The position numbers were made by a program, and so were the translations under genes. This document shows, in pieces, positions 50,119-58,936 of a stretch of DNA of 64,000 bases. Origin of the DNA: Streptomyces rhizosphaerihabitans (GTDB lineage Bacteria; Actinomycetota; Actinomycetes; Streptomycetales; Streptomycetaceae); assembly GCF_025399795.1 (NCBI RefSeq), contig NZ_JAODTZ010000016.1, positions 1 through 64,000 on the forward strand, given 5' to 3'. How positions within the stretch are numbered: position 1 is the first letter of the stretch; each line of letters begins with the position of its first letter. The notes below the pieces were generated by a model. The model worked only from the letters and a program-made list of their open reading frames with translations, made no database searches and was not told the origin of the DNA.

Positions 50119-51219
50119 TCAGAAAGCCTTGCCCAGGTCGGACTTGGCGTTGTCCTTGGTGTAGGCGCTGTCCTGGATGACGATGTCCTGGGAGACCTTC
50201 TCGCCCTGGGTGAAGGTGTCCAGGGTCTGGAAGGCGAGCGGCCCGAAGCGCGGATTGGACTCGATGACGCCGTCGATCCAGCCGTCGACGATGCCCTGGA
50301 CGGCGTTGCGGGTGCCGTCGATCGTCACGATCTTCACCGCTCCCGGCTTCTTGCCGGCACCCTTGAGCGCGTTGACCGCGCCGAGGCCCATCTCGTCGTT
50401 CTCGGCGTAGATCCCGGTGATGCCGGGCTTGGACTGGATGAGGTTCTCGGTGACCGACTGGCCCTTCTCCCGGGCGAATTCACCGGTCTGCTTGAAGACG
50501 ATCTTGAGGCCCGGGGCCTTCTCCTTGACGCGCTCCTCGAAGCCCTTCGTGCGTTCGGTCGTCACGTTGTTGCCCGCCGCGCCGAGCAGGATGGCGATGT
50601 CGCCCTTGCCGCCGGTCGCCTCGATCATCCGGTCCGCGGCCCGCTTGCCCTGCTCCACGAAGTCGGAGCCGATGAAACTCACGTAGTCCTTGCAGGCGGT
50701 GGCGTTGATCTTGCGGTCGATGGTGATGATCGGGATGTGCTTGGCGGACGCCGAGCGCAGTACGGGTTCCCAGCCGTCGGAGTTGAGCGGCGCGATCACG
50801 AGGAGGTCGGCGCCCTTGGCGATCAGGTCCTGGACGTCGCTGATCTGCTTGGAGAACTGCGACTGCGCGTTGGCCGTCAGCAGTTTCACGCCCCGTTTGT
50901 CCGCCTCGGCCTTGATCGACGCGGTCTCGGCGATCCGGAAGGGGTTGGCCTCCTTCTCGGACTGGGAGAAGCCGACGGTGGCCGACTTCAGGTCGATCTT
51001 CTTGGCGCCGTAGGCGTCGATGGCGCAGGTCGGTCCCGAGCCCGTGGACGGCGAGGCGACGACCTGCCCCCCGTCGCCCTGGCTGGTGGAGTTCTTGTCG
51101 TTGCCGGCGGTGTCGTTCTCCGACTTCGCGCATCCGGAGACGAGCGCGAGGCTCGTGATGAGGCCGGTGGCGAGGAGGGTCCTGGCGGAGGTGCGATGAC
51201 GTGGTGCGATCGGCTTCAT
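50119..51219 (-). CDS. Sugar-binding lipoprotein, YtfQ-like
   Basis: 366-residue substrate-binding protein. The N-terminus has a lipobox (LALVSGCAKS), so it is a membrane-anchored lipoprotein. Segments AETASIKAEADKRGVKLL, IAPLNSDGWEPVLRSA, GFEERVKEKAPGLKI and AENDEMGLGAVNALK match YtfQ-type galactofuranose/galactose binding proteins. It is first in the four-gene importer operon. The ligand is likely a hexose related to galactose; this is by family resemblance. Confidence 0.85.
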   Translation of the reverse strand: MKPIAPRHRTSARTLLATGLITSLALVSGCAKSENDTAGNDKNSTSQGDGGQVVASPSTGSGPTCAIDAYGAKKIDLKSATVGFSQSEKEANPFRIAETASIKAEADKRGVKLLTANAQSQFSKQISDVQDLIAKGADLLVIAPLNSDGWEPVLRSASAKHIPIITIDRKINATACKDYVSFIGSDFVEQGKRAADRMIEATGGKGDIAILLGAAGNNVTTERTKGFEERVKEKAPGLKIVFKQTGEFAREKGQSVTENLIQSKPGITGIYAENDEMGLGAVNALKGAGKKPGAVKIVTIDGTRNAVQGIVDGWIDGVIESNPRFGPLAFQTLDTFTQGEKVSQDIVIQDSAYTKDNAKSDLGKAF

Positions 51220-51249
51220 GGAGTCCCCAAACGGCGCGGCCCCGGCGCT

Positions 51250-51261
51250 GAGAGCGCTCCC
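51250..51261. promoter_or_regulatory. Possible LacI-family operator near the importer promoter
   Basis: GAGAGCGCTCCC has the GAGCGCTC core common in Streptomyces LacI-type operators. It lies 31 bases before the binding-protein start. It may belong to another regulator than the one matching the site at 51317. Confidence 0.4.
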
Positions 51262-51316
51262 GGGGATGATCGGCTCTTGCGGTCAACTCGGTGTACACGT
51301 CGTTCCGGGGAGGTTT

Positions 51317-51330
51317 TTACATCGTTGGAA
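51317..51330. promoter_or_regulatory. LacI-type operator upstream of the importer operon
   Basis: TTACATCGTTGGAA fits the 14-bp LacI-family pattern TTNCAWCGTTGNAA. A matching site, in inverted orientation, lies before the GH2 gene at 52476. Both share the core and the following AGG, so the neighbouring LacI protein probably binds both. Confidence 0.6.
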
Positions 51331-51362
51331 GGAGCCTGTAAAGCCTTCTGTCCGAAATCTCG

Positions 51363-52376
51363 TCAGCGCCGCCCCAGTGTGCTCTCGCGCTCAACGAGCC
51401 TGAAATCCGCGGTCAGTTCACGTCCGCCGGGCTCTGTTCGGCCCGACAGGCTGCGCAACAGGGAGGCCACCGCCATCCTCGCGATGGCCAGCTTGTCCGG
51501 CGAGATCGTCGTCAGCGTGACCGCGCCGAACCGCCCCTCCTCGATGTCGTCGAAGCCGACCACCGCCACATCCCACGGAACCCGCAGACCACGTTCGTGC
51601 AGCACCCGCATCGCGCCGATCGCGACCAGGTCGTTGTACGCGAACACGGCGTCCGGACGCACCCCCGAGTCCAGCAGCCGGGCCATCGCGCGCGCACCCT
51701 CGTCCCGGTCCCAGCCGCCGACCGGAACCACCAGTTCGTCGGGCGCGGGCACCCCGGCCTCCGTCAACTCCTCGCGCCAGCCCGCCAGTCGCAGATGCGC
51801 CGGCCGGTTGGCCGAATCCGTACGGGCTCCCAGGTAGGCGATCCGCGAGCGTCCGCGGCTCAGCAGATGGCGTACGGCACTGCGCGCGGCCGCCACGTTG
51901 TCGATCGCGATGTGGTCGTAGGGCACTTCGTACTCCCGCTCGCCGAGCAGTACGAGCGGAACGTCGTCGGTGCGGGAGCGCAGGTCCTCGTCCTCCAGCT
52001 CCAGCGGGCTGAGGATCAGGCCGTCGATGACATTGGCCCGGAATCCCTGGCTCACCAGCACTTCCTGCTCGCGGTCACCGCGTGTGTGGTCCAGGAGCAC
52101 GGTGAACTCGTGCTCGGCGGCGGCGTCGATGACGGCCCCCGCCAGCTCCGCGAAGTACGGGTTGCCCAGCTCGGGGATGGCGAGGGCGATGATGCCCGTG
52201 CGCCCTTTGCGCAGGTGGCGCGCCGTGAGGTTCGGCCGGTAGCCCAGCTCGTCGATGGCCTCCTGGACCCGCGCCCGCATGGCCGGGGTGACGTGCGGAT
52301 AGTTGTTCACGACGTTCGAAACCGTCTTGATCGAGACGCCGGCGTGCTCGGCGACGTCCTTCAGGCTGACCCGCAA
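51363..52376 (-). CDS. LacI family transcriptional regulator
   Basis: 337-residue repressor. Residues about 1-60 are the LacI helix-turn-helix (SLKDVAEHAGVSIKTVSNVV, NLTARHLRKGRTGIIALAIP), followed by a periplasmic-binding-protein-like sensor (AIDNVAAARSAVRHLLSRGR, FDDIEEGRFGAVTLTTI). The TTG at 52376 is the start: AGAGGAG stands 6 bases before it. It lies between the importer operon and the divergent GH2 gene and probably represses both, released by a sugar from the glycosidase or importer. Confidence 0.87.
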   Translation of the reverse strand: MRVSLKDVAEHAGVSIKTVSNVVNNYPHVTPAMRARVQEAIDELGYRPNLTARHLRKGRTGIIALAIPELGNPYFAELAGAVIDAAAEHEFTVLLDHTRGDREQEVLVSQGFRANVIDGLILSPLELEDEDLRSRTDDVPLVLLGEREYEVPYDHIAIDNVAAARSAVRHLLSRGRSRIAYLGARTDSANRPAHLRLAGWREELTEAGVPAPDELVVPVGGWDRDEGARAMARLLDSGVRPDAVFAYNDLVAIGAMRVLHERGLRVPWDVAVVGFDDIEEGRFGAVTLTTISPDKLAIARMAVASLLRSLSGRTEPGGRELTADFRLVERESTLGRR

Positions 52377-52475
52377 GGGATCTCCTCTTCATCGATGTGC
52401 GCCTCTGCCACCTGGGCGTTTGTCATGCCCCTGGACAGAGGCCGGGACCCGTGCTGTGATGCCAACTCCCGTTCC

Positions 52476-52489
52476 TTCCAACGTTGTAC
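52476..52489. promoter_or_regulatory. LacI-type operator upstream of the GH2 gene
   Basis: TTCCAACGTTGTAC, near-perfect palindromic core CAACGTTG. Positioned 47 bases before the GH2 start and 100 bases before the LacI start. Matches the importer site at 51317 on the opposite strand. Confidence 0.65.
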
Positions 52490-52535
52490 AGACTGAAGCA
52501 ACGAGCCGCCACCCTTCCTCAGCCAAGGAGGATCC

Positions 52536-55151
52536 GTGCGCATCAGAAACCCCAGAAGCATCAGAACCCGACTGGCACTCCTGCTCGTCGCGGTGCTCGG
52601 CCTCGCGGGACTCACCGCCGCCCCGGCCGCCACCGCCGCCGACGACCCCGTGGAAGTCCACGGCCTGAAGGGCGAGTACTACACCCAGTCCGCCCCCGGC
52701 GCCTTCGACTTCCACGAGCTGAAGGCCACCGGATTGGACACGAATCTCGACTTCGACAACCTGGAGCCGCGACTGGCCTTCGCCACCGGACGGTCGGACG
52801 ACGTCAACGTCCGCTGGACCGGCCGGATCGTCCCCGAGAAGACCGGCGCGCACACGTTCTCGATCATCGGCGACAACGGCTTCCGGCTGTGGGTCGACGG
52901 ACACCTCGCCATCGACCACTGGGTCGACGACTGGGACCGCGAACAGACCTCACAGTCCATCGACTTGACCGCCGGACAGGCCTACGACATCAAGGTCGAG
53001 TACTTCGAGCACTTCGGCGGCTCCAACCTCCATCTGCGCTGGACCCCGCCCGGCGGTGCCAAGACGGCCGTCCCGCAGTCGGCGCTCCGGCTGCCCGACG
53101 GATACGCCTACGACGGCGCAGTCGCCACCACGGTCCAGGGCGACGGCCGTACCCTTCGCCTCGACTTCGCCCAGCCGCTCACCGCGCCCCCGGCCGGTCT
53201 CACCGACCACGTCGAAGCCGTCATCGGCGGCGCCAAGTGGCCCCTGACCACGGCCACACTGGACCCCGCCGATCCCAAGTCCCTGATCGTCGGCCTGAAG
53301 GAACCCGTCGTCGGCAACAAGACCGGCACGGCCAAAGGCACCGCCGATCTGCGCTACGACGGCAAGGGAGGCCTCTCCGGAACGAACGGCAACGTTGTCA
53401 ACGCCTTCTGGAGCAGCGGCGCCAACCGCTCCACCCACGAGCTGAGCACCAAGTGGGCGGACGACGTCGGCCCCCGCAACGCCCTCCCCGAGTACCCCAG
53501 GCCCCAGCTCACCCGGTCCGACTGGCGCAACCTGAACGGCTCGTGGCAGTTCGCCGCCGCCAAGGCGGGCGAGCAGCCTCCGGTCGGGAAGAAGCTCGCC
53601 GAGAAGATCCTCGTGCCCTACCCCGTGGAGTCCCAGCTCTCCGGCATCGAACGGCACGAGGACCGCATGTGGTACCGGCGCACCTTCACCGTTCCCTCCG
53701 ACTGGAAGGTCGGCTCGGGCAAGCGCCTCCAGCTCAACTTCGGCGCCGTCGACTGGCGGGCCGAGGTCTTTGTCAACGGCACCCAGGTCGCCGAACACCA
53801 GGGCGGCTACGACAAGTTCAGCGCCGACATCACCGCCGCGCTCAAGCCCGGCCGCCGCACCCAGGAACTGATCGTCGGCGTCTACGACCCGACCGACGCG
53901 CAGGGCGGCGAGAACCCGCCGGTCGGCAAACAGCGCCTCGACCCCAGCGGCATCTGGTACACCCCGTCCTCCGGAATCTGGCAGACGGTCTGGATGGAGC
54001 CGGTCGCCGCCGCCCATGTCGACTCGCTCAAGCTGACGCCCGACGTCAAGAACGGCCGGCTCACCGTCGAGCCGCAGGGCATCCGGAACGGAGTACCGGT
54101 CACCGCGACCGCCTACGCCGGACACCGCAAGGTCGCCACCGCGCGGGGCCGCACCGGGCAGCCGCTCGTCCTGAAGATCACCGAGCCGCACCTCTGGTCA
54201 CCCGAGGACCCCTTCCTCTACGACCTGAAGGTGACCGTCGGAGCCGACCGCGTCGGCAGCTACTTCGGGATGCGTTCGATCGCCGTGGAGCAGGTGAACG
54301 GAACCCCGCGCACCGTCCTCAACGGCAAGCCCGTCTTCATGATGGCCACCCTCGACCAGGGCTTCTGGCCCGACGGCCTCTACACCGCGCCCACCGACGA
54401 AGCCCTGGCGTACGACCTGAAGATGCACAAGCGGATGGGCTTCAACGCGGTCCGCAAACACATCAAGGTGGAGCCCGACCGCTGGTTCTACTGGGCCGAC
54501 CGGCTCGGCCTGATGGTCTGGCAGGACATGCCCGCCATGACCGCCGGGGTCGATCCGAACGGGGCGTCCCGCGCCGAGTACGAGCGCGAGATGAAGCAGA
54601 TGATCGACGAGCACATCAGCAGCCCGTCGGTCGTCATGTGGGTGACCTTCAACGAGGGCTGGGGCCAGTACGACGAGGCCCGCATCGCCGACCAGGCCAA
54701 GGCCTGGGACCCGACGCGCCTCGTCAACTCCATGTCGGGCATCAACCTCGGCGTGGACGGCGGCACCGGCGACATCATCGACGAGCACGGCTACCCGAGC
54801 CCCGCACTGCCACCGGCTCCCGACGGCAGACGGGCCCTGGTCAGCGGCGAGTACGGCGGCCTCGGCCTCGCGGTACCCGGACACGCCTGGTCCGTCCAGC
54901 AGTCCTACGTGGACGTCGATCCCACGACGTACACCGACGACTACCTCGCCCGGCTGGACGAGGTCCACAAGCTTGCCTGCAAAGGCGGCAACGGCGCCGT
55001 CTACACCCAGATCTCGGACGTGGAAGGAGAGCTGAACGGGCTGATCACGTACGACCGCAGGGTGGTCAAGCCCGACGTGGCCCGGCTGAAGGCAGCCCAT
55101 GACGCGCTGATCCACGACGCGTCACAGGCGACCCCGGCCGGCTGCTCCTGA
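52536..55151 (+). CDS. Secreted PA14-GH2 glycosidase (beta-galactosidase-like)
   Basis: 871 residues. Signal peptide spans about residues 1-34 (RTRLALLLVAVLGLAGLTAA). A PA14 domain occupies about 42-185 (GLKGEYYTQSAPGAFDFHE, GDNGFRLWVDGHLAIDHW). GH2 sandwich and core follow: SDWRNLNGSWQF, MWYRRTFTVPSDW, and the barrel with MGFNAVRKHIKVEPDRWFYW. Acid/base Glu is in VTFNEGWGQYD; nucleophile Glu is probably in DEHGYPSP. It is likely a cell-surface or extracellular enzyme releasing a sugar taken up by the importer. AAGGAGGATCC precedes the GTG. Confidence 0.85.
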   Translation: MRIRNPRSIRTRLALLLVAVLGLAGLTAAPAATAADDPVEVHGLKGEYYTQSAPGAFDFHELKATGLDTNLDFDNLEPRLAFATGRSDDVNVRWTGRIVPEKTGAHTFSIIGDNGFRLWVDGHLAIDHWVDDWDREQTSQSIDLTAGQAYDIKVEYFEHFGGSNLHLRWTPPGGAKTAVPQSALRLPDGYAYDGAVATTVQGDGRTLRLDFAQPLTAPPAGLTDHVEAVIGGAKWPLTTATLDPADPKSLIVGLKEPVVGNKTGTAKGTADLRYDGKGGLSGTNGNVVNAFWSSGANRSTHELSTKWADDVGPRNALPEYPRPQLTRSDWRNLNGSWQFAAAKAGEQPPVGKKLAEKILVPYPVESQLSGIERHEDRMWYRRTFTVPSDWKVGSGKRLQLNFGAVDWRAEVFVNGTQVAEHQGGYDKFSADITAALKPGRRTQELIVGVYDPTDAQGGENPPVGKQRLDPSGIWYTPSSGIWQTVWMEPVAAAHVDSLKLTPDVKNGRLTVEPQGIRNGVPVTATAYAGHRKVATARGRTGQPLVLKITEPHLWSPEDPFLYDLKVTVGADRVGSYFGMRSIAVEQVNGTPRTVLNGKPVFMMATLDQGFWPDGLYTAPTDEALAYDLKMHKRMGFNAVRKHIKVEPDRWFYWADRLGLMVWQDMPAMTAGVDPNGASRAEYEREMKQMIDEHISSPSVVMWVTFNEGWGQYDEARIADQAKAWDPTRLVNSMSGINLGVDGGTGDIIDEHGYPSPALPPAPDGRRALVSGEYGGLGLAVPGHAWSVQQSYVDVDPTTYTDDYLARLDEVHKLACKGGNGAVYTQISDVEGELNGLITYDRRVVKPDVARLKAAHDALIHDASQATPAGCS

Positions 55152-55226
55152 CGACGAGGCGCCCGGCACACGCCTCCCCGCTGCTCCGTGCGCGCCTCGC
55201 CCCGGCCCGCTGACGGGTCGTCGACA

Positions 55227-55260
55227 TGGTCCGCCCTCCCCGCGAAGGGAGAGCGGACCA
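55227..55260 (+). terminator. Hairpin after the GH2 gene
   Basis: 14-base arms with one mismatch around a 6-base loop, 75 bases past the stop codon. Confidence 0.6.
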
Positions 55261-55391
55261 TGCCAGGCCCGGCGCGCACCCGCGGGAAGTCGAGCCTCCG
55301 GATCGCGTGCACCGGCCCCGTGGCGTCCCGGGTTCCGATCGGCGGCACGTCGGGCCGGATCACGGCGGCCCACGCCGTTACTGTCGGCGGC

Positions 55392-56582
55392 ATGGACGGT
55401 GATCGCCAAGGGTGGCGCCAGTGTTTGCTCGGCGGGGCGGTGTTCGCCGTATGCATGGCGGGCACCACGCTGCCGACCCCTCTCTACGGCCTCTACCAGG
55501 AGAAGTTCGGATTCTCCGAGCTGACGGTCACCGTCGTGTACGCCGTGTACGCCTTCGGGGTCATCGGCGTGCTGCTGCTGGCGGGCAACGCCTCGGACTC
55601 GGTGGGCAGGCGGCCGGTGCTCCTGTGGGGCCTCGGGTTCGCGGCGGCGAGCGCCGTCTGCTTCCTGTGCGCCACCGGGTTGGGCTGGCTCTACGTCGGG
55701 CGGCTGCTGTCGGGCCTGTCCGCCGGCCTGTTCACCGGGGCCGCCACGGCGTACGTGATGGAGCTGGCGCCGCCGGGCGGCGCCGCCCGGGCCACCTTCG
55801 TCGCGACGGCCGCCAACATGGGCGGACTCGGCTGCGGTCCCCTGCTCGCCGGGCTGCTCGCGCAGTACGCGCCCTGGCCGCTGTACCTGCCCTTCGCCGT
55901 CCACCTCGCCCTGGTGGCCTGCTCGGCCGCCGTCCTGCTGCGGCTCCCGGAGACCGTACGGGAACGGCGACCGCTGAGCACCGTACGACCGCAACGGCCC
56001 GGCCTGCCCCCACAGGTGCGGCCGGTGTTCGGGCCGCCCGCGATCGCCGCCTTCGTGGGGTTCGCCCTGTTCGGGGTCTTCACATCGGTCAGCCCGTCGT
56101 TCCTCGCCAAGTCCCTGGACGTGGACAACCACGCCGTGAGCGGACTGGTCGTCGCACTCGCCTTCTTCGCCTCGACCGCCGGGCAGCTCGCCGTCGGCCG
56201 GGTCGGAGTGGTGCGGTCACTCCCGCTGGGCTGCGCCGCTCTCCTCGGCGGTCTCGCGCTGCTCGCGGGCGCGCTGCGCTGGGACCTTCTGGTCCTGGTG
56301 GTGCTGAGTGCGATCGTCGGTGGAGCCGGCCAGGGTCTGGCGTTCCGCGCCGCGTTGGCCACGGTGGCGCAGGCGTCTCCCGAACACCAGCGGGCGGCGG
56401 TGATCTCCACCCTGTTCGTCGTGGCCTACGCGGGTATCTCGGTGCCGGTGATCGGAGTCGGCGTGCTGGTGGGCCCGATCGGTCTGGAGGGCGCGGGGCT
56501 CGTGTTCATCGCCTGCATGGCCGTCCTGGTCTCCGTCGCGGGCGTCTACCTGCTCCGCCGACCGACGTCGGTGAAGAGCTAG
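55392..56582 (+). CDS. MFS transporter
   Basis: 396 residues with about twelve membrane helices. GNASDSVGRRPVLLWG after helix 2 is the MFS loop 2-3 motif (GxxxDxxGRR). The start chosen is ATG 55392 because TACTGT lies 7 bases before it and no ribosome site is seen, which fits a leaderless mRNA. It likely exports a drug or metabolite. No regulator is adjacent. Confidence 0.83.
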   Translation: MDGDRQGWRQCLLGGAVFAVCMAGTTLPTPLYGLYQEKFGFSELTVTVVYAVYAFGVIGVLLLAGNASDSVGRRPVLLWGLGFAAASAVCFLCATGLGWLYVGRLLSGLSAGLFTGAATAYVMELAPPGGAARATFVATAANMGGLGCGPLLAGLLAQYAPWPLYLPFAVHLALVACSAAVLLRLPETVRERRPLSTVRPQRPGLPPQVRPVFGPPAIAAFVGFALFGVFTSVSPSFLAKSLDVDNHAVSGLVVALAFFASTAGQLAVGRVGVVRSLPLGCAALLGGLALLAGALRWDLLVLVVLSAIVGGAGQGLAFRAALATVAQASPEHQRAAVISTLFVVAYAGISVPVIGVGVLVGPIGLEGAGLVFIACMAVLVSVAGVYLLRRPTSVKS

Positions 56583-56648
56583 TCCGAACGGACGCGGTGA
56601 GTCGGGTGGCCGAGTGGCCGGGTGACAGAGCGTCCCGGCCTCCGGCGC

Positions 56649-56718
56649 GAGACCCGATCGCCGAGACCCGATCGCCGAGACCCGATCGCCGAGACCCGAT
56701 CACCGAGACCCGATCACC
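56649..56718 (+). repeat. 14-bp tandem repeat, five units
   Basis: GAGACCCGATCGCC repeats three times and then as GAGACCCGATCACC twice, without spacers. It is perfect within each type. It lies between convergent genes and may act as a slippage site; no promoter or terminator role is clear. Confidence 0.85.
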
Positions 56719-56727
56719 CGAACGGTC

Positions 56728-57135
56728 CTAGCCGATGAGGGTCGCCTTCGGGCGGACCACGCAGAACTCGTTCCCCTCGGGATCGACCAGCACGGTCCAC
56801 GACTCCTCGCCGCTCTGCCCGACGTCCGCTCTGCGGGCGCCGAGTGCGAGGACACGTTCGATCTCCGCCTCCCGGTCCTCGGCCGCCGATGTCAGATCGA
56901 GGTGCAGACGGTTCTTGACGATCTTGCCGTCCGTCACCGGCATGAAGCAGATGCCCACCGGCGCCGTCTCGTCCGGCCCGATCACGACCTCCCGCTCCCG
57001 CTCGGAGAGGATCCGCCAGCCCAGCACATCGGTCCAGAACCGGGCCAGGGAGGGGAGGTCGTGCGCGTCGATGACGATGTGATGCAGCGACAGGGGCATA
57101 TCGGTCAATCTGCCCTGGTTCTGCCCGGACGGCAT
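56728..57135 (-). CDS. VOC family protein (glyoxalase-type)
   Basis: 135 residues. One VOC half: LHHIVIDAHDLPSLARFWTDVLGW, then NRLHLDLTSAAEDREAEIERV and DPEGNEFCVV, the last with the typical metal-side Glu. Such proteins bind small carbonyl compounds or antibiotics; the ligand is unknown. GGAAGG lies before the ATG at 57135; ATG 57099 is an alternative. Confidence 0.82.
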   Translation of the reverse strand: MPSGQNQGRLTDMPLSLHHIVIDAHDLPSLARFWTDVLGWRILSEREREVVIGPDETAPVGICFMPVTDGKIVKNRLHLDLTSAAEDREAEIERVLALGARRADVGQSGEESWTVLVDPEGNEFCVVRPKATLIG

Positions 57136-57206
57136 CTGGCGGCCGCCTTCCTACGACCCTGCAGGACGCCCGGCGCCCCCTGCCCCTGGACGACTGTGAG
57201 GGGCGA

Positions 57207-58142
57207 CTACTGCCCGCCGGTCCGGAAGTAGTGACCCTTGTCGAGGTCCTCGAGCAGGCCCGGCTGGGTCGGGTGCCACCCCAGCAGCTCGCGGGTCGGC
57301 CCGCTGGAGGCCGGGCTGTCGAGACCGAGGAATCCCGCCAGCCAGGTGAAGTGCCCGGCCGCTTCCTCGGTGGGGACGGAGCGGGTGGGCAGATCGAGGT
57401 GGCGGCCGATGACCTCGGCGACCGAACGGATCGGCACGCCCTGCTCGGCGGTCGCGTGCAGGACCGATCCGGCCGGTGCGCCCTCCAGGGCGAGCCGGAA
57501 GAGGCGGGCGACGTCGTCGCGGTGCGCGGCCGGCCAGCGCTGCGAGCCGTCGCCGATGTACCCGGCGACGCCCTTGTCGCGGGCGATGCCGATCAGAGCC
57601 GCCATGAACCCGTGGTCGCCCTCACCGTGGACGGTCGGGGGGAGCCGTACGACGGACGAACGGATGTTCCGCTCGGCGAGGGCGAGGGTCAGGTGGGCCG
57701 TGCCCATCCGGGTCCGTGGGCCGCCCGGCAGGTGCGCGGGCAGCTCGTCGGGCGTCCGCCCGTCCGACTCGGTGCTCACCCGGCCCGGGGTCAGTCCGAG
57801 CAGGCCCGAGGCGAGTACGAACGGCCGGCCGGAACCCGCGAGCGCCTCACCGAACGTCTCGACGGCGCGGCGGTCCGCGTCGGCGGCGTCCTGGAAACCT
57901 CCGGAGAAGGCGATGTCGTGCTTGAACGCGAGGTGGACCACGCCGTCCGACGCCCCGGCGGCGTCGCGCAGGACGTCGACGTCGTCGAGGGAGCCGGGCA
58001 CCACGTCGGCCCCGGCCTTCGTGAGGGCCGCGGCGGACGCGTCCGAGCGGGCGAGCCCGGCGACCTGGTGACCCGCGCCGATGAGTTCGGGTACGAGTGC
58101 GGAGCCGATCCATCCGGATGCCCCGGTGACGAAAACGCGCAT
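57207..58142 (-). CDS. NAD(P)-dependent epimerase/reductase-like protein
   Basis: 311 residues. The N-terminal TGASGWIGSALVPELIGAGH is an NAD(P)-binding GxxGxxG. An extended SDR fold follows, with ASGLLGLTPGRVSTESDGRTP in the usual catalytic region, but the YxxxK motif is not clear, so the activity may be a reductase or an atypical form. GGAGG lies before the ATG at 58142. It is divergent from a TetR gene with two repeat operators between them. Confidence 0.83.
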   Translation of the reverse strand: MRVFVTGASGWIGSALVPELIGAGHQVAGLARSDASAAALTKAGADVVPGSLDDVDVLRDAAGASDGVVHLAFKHDIAFSGGFQDAADADRRAVETFGEALAGSGRPFVLASGLLGLTPGRVSTESDGRTPDELPAHLPGGPRTRMGTAHLTLALAERNIRSSVVRLPPTVHGEGDHGFMAALIGIARDKGVAGYIGDGSQRWPAAHRDDVARLFRLALEGAPAGSVLHATAEQGVPIRSVAEVIGRHLDLPTRSVPTEEAAGHFTWLAGFLGLDSPASSGPTRELLGWHPTQPGLLEDLDKGHYFRTGGQ

Positions 58143-58204
58143 GAGAAAGCCTCCAGCGTCGGGTGATCGCCCTCGCGCCGGGAAGGTGCGTGGGGCGACC
58201 GAGC

Positions 58205-58223
58205 GATGTCAGTCACTGTCATC
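58205..58223. promoter_or_regulatory. TetR operator copy 1
   Basis: GATGTCAGTCACTGTCATC has near-dyad symmetry (GATGNCAG-N3-CTGNCATC). It repeats 33 bp downstream, three helical turns apart. Confidence 0.7.
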
Positions 58224-58237
58224 AAACGGTAGCACTC

Positions 58238-58256
58238 GATGTCAGGGACTGTCATC
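58238..58256. promoter_or_regulatory. TetR operator copy 2
   Basis: GATGTCAGGGACTGTCATC, identical to copy 1 except in the three central bases. It ends 7 bases before the TetR start, so it likely controls it directly as well as the divergent gene. Confidence 0.72.
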
Positions 58257-58263
58257 GAGTACG

Positions 58264-58839
58264 ATGCCGGGCATGGGTCGATGGCAGCCGGACGCGCGCG
58301 GCCGCCTGGAACGGGCGGCGCTGGAGCTCTACGTCGAGCGCGGCTTCGAGCGCACCTCGGTGGCGGAGATCGCCGAACGGGCGGGGCTGACGGAGCGGAC
58401 GTTCTTCCGGCACTACGCGGACAAGCGCGAAGTCCTGTTCGCGGGTTCGAGCGTGCTGCAGGAGGTGCTCGTGGACGCCGTCGCCCGTGCTCCCGAGTCC
58501 GCCACCCCGATGGACGCCGTGGCGGCAGCCCTTGAGGCTGCCGCGGCCGTGCTGCAGGAACGCCAGGAGCACGCCCGTCGGCGGCATTCCGTCATCGACG
58601 CCAACACCGAGCTGCAGGAACGCGAGTTGATCAAACTCGCCTCGCTGTCCACGGCGCTCGCCGGCGCCTTGCGGCAGCGTGGTGTGGATGACGCCTCCGC
58701 GGGCCTTGCCGCGGAGGTGGGCATCGCCGTCTTCAAGATCGCGTTCCGGCGCTGGGTCGAGCAGGCCGGGGACAAGGAACTGTCCCAGTTCATCGGAGAG
58801 TCGTTGACCGGCCTCAAGGCAGTGACCGCGGACGCGTGA
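58264..58839 (+). CDS. TetR family transcriptional regulator
   Basis: 191 residues. Helix-turn-helix at about 10-55: ALELYVERGFERTSVAEIAE, then RAGLTERTFFRHYADKREVL. The rest is a helical ligand domain. The start is ATG 58264, although ATG 58273 is possible. No ribosome site is visible. It probably represses the divergent epimerase-like gene and itself through the two GATGTCAG repeats. Confidence 0.85.
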   Translation: MPGMGRWQPDARGRLERAALELYVERGFERTSVAEIAERAGLTERTFFRHYADKREVLFAGSSVLQEVLVDAVARAPESATPMDAVAAALEAAAAVLQERQEHARRRHSVIDANTELQERELIKLASLSTALAGALRQRGVDDASAGLAAEVGIAVFKIAFRRWVEQAGDKELSQFIGESLTGLKAVTADA

Positions 58840-58936
58840 CGTCCGATCCTGGATTCCCGATCCCGGCCTCCCGATCCCGGGAAGGCTCGAAGTCGGCCCG
58901 GGCGTCCGGTAGTTCGCCGAACTGTACAGACAGGCT

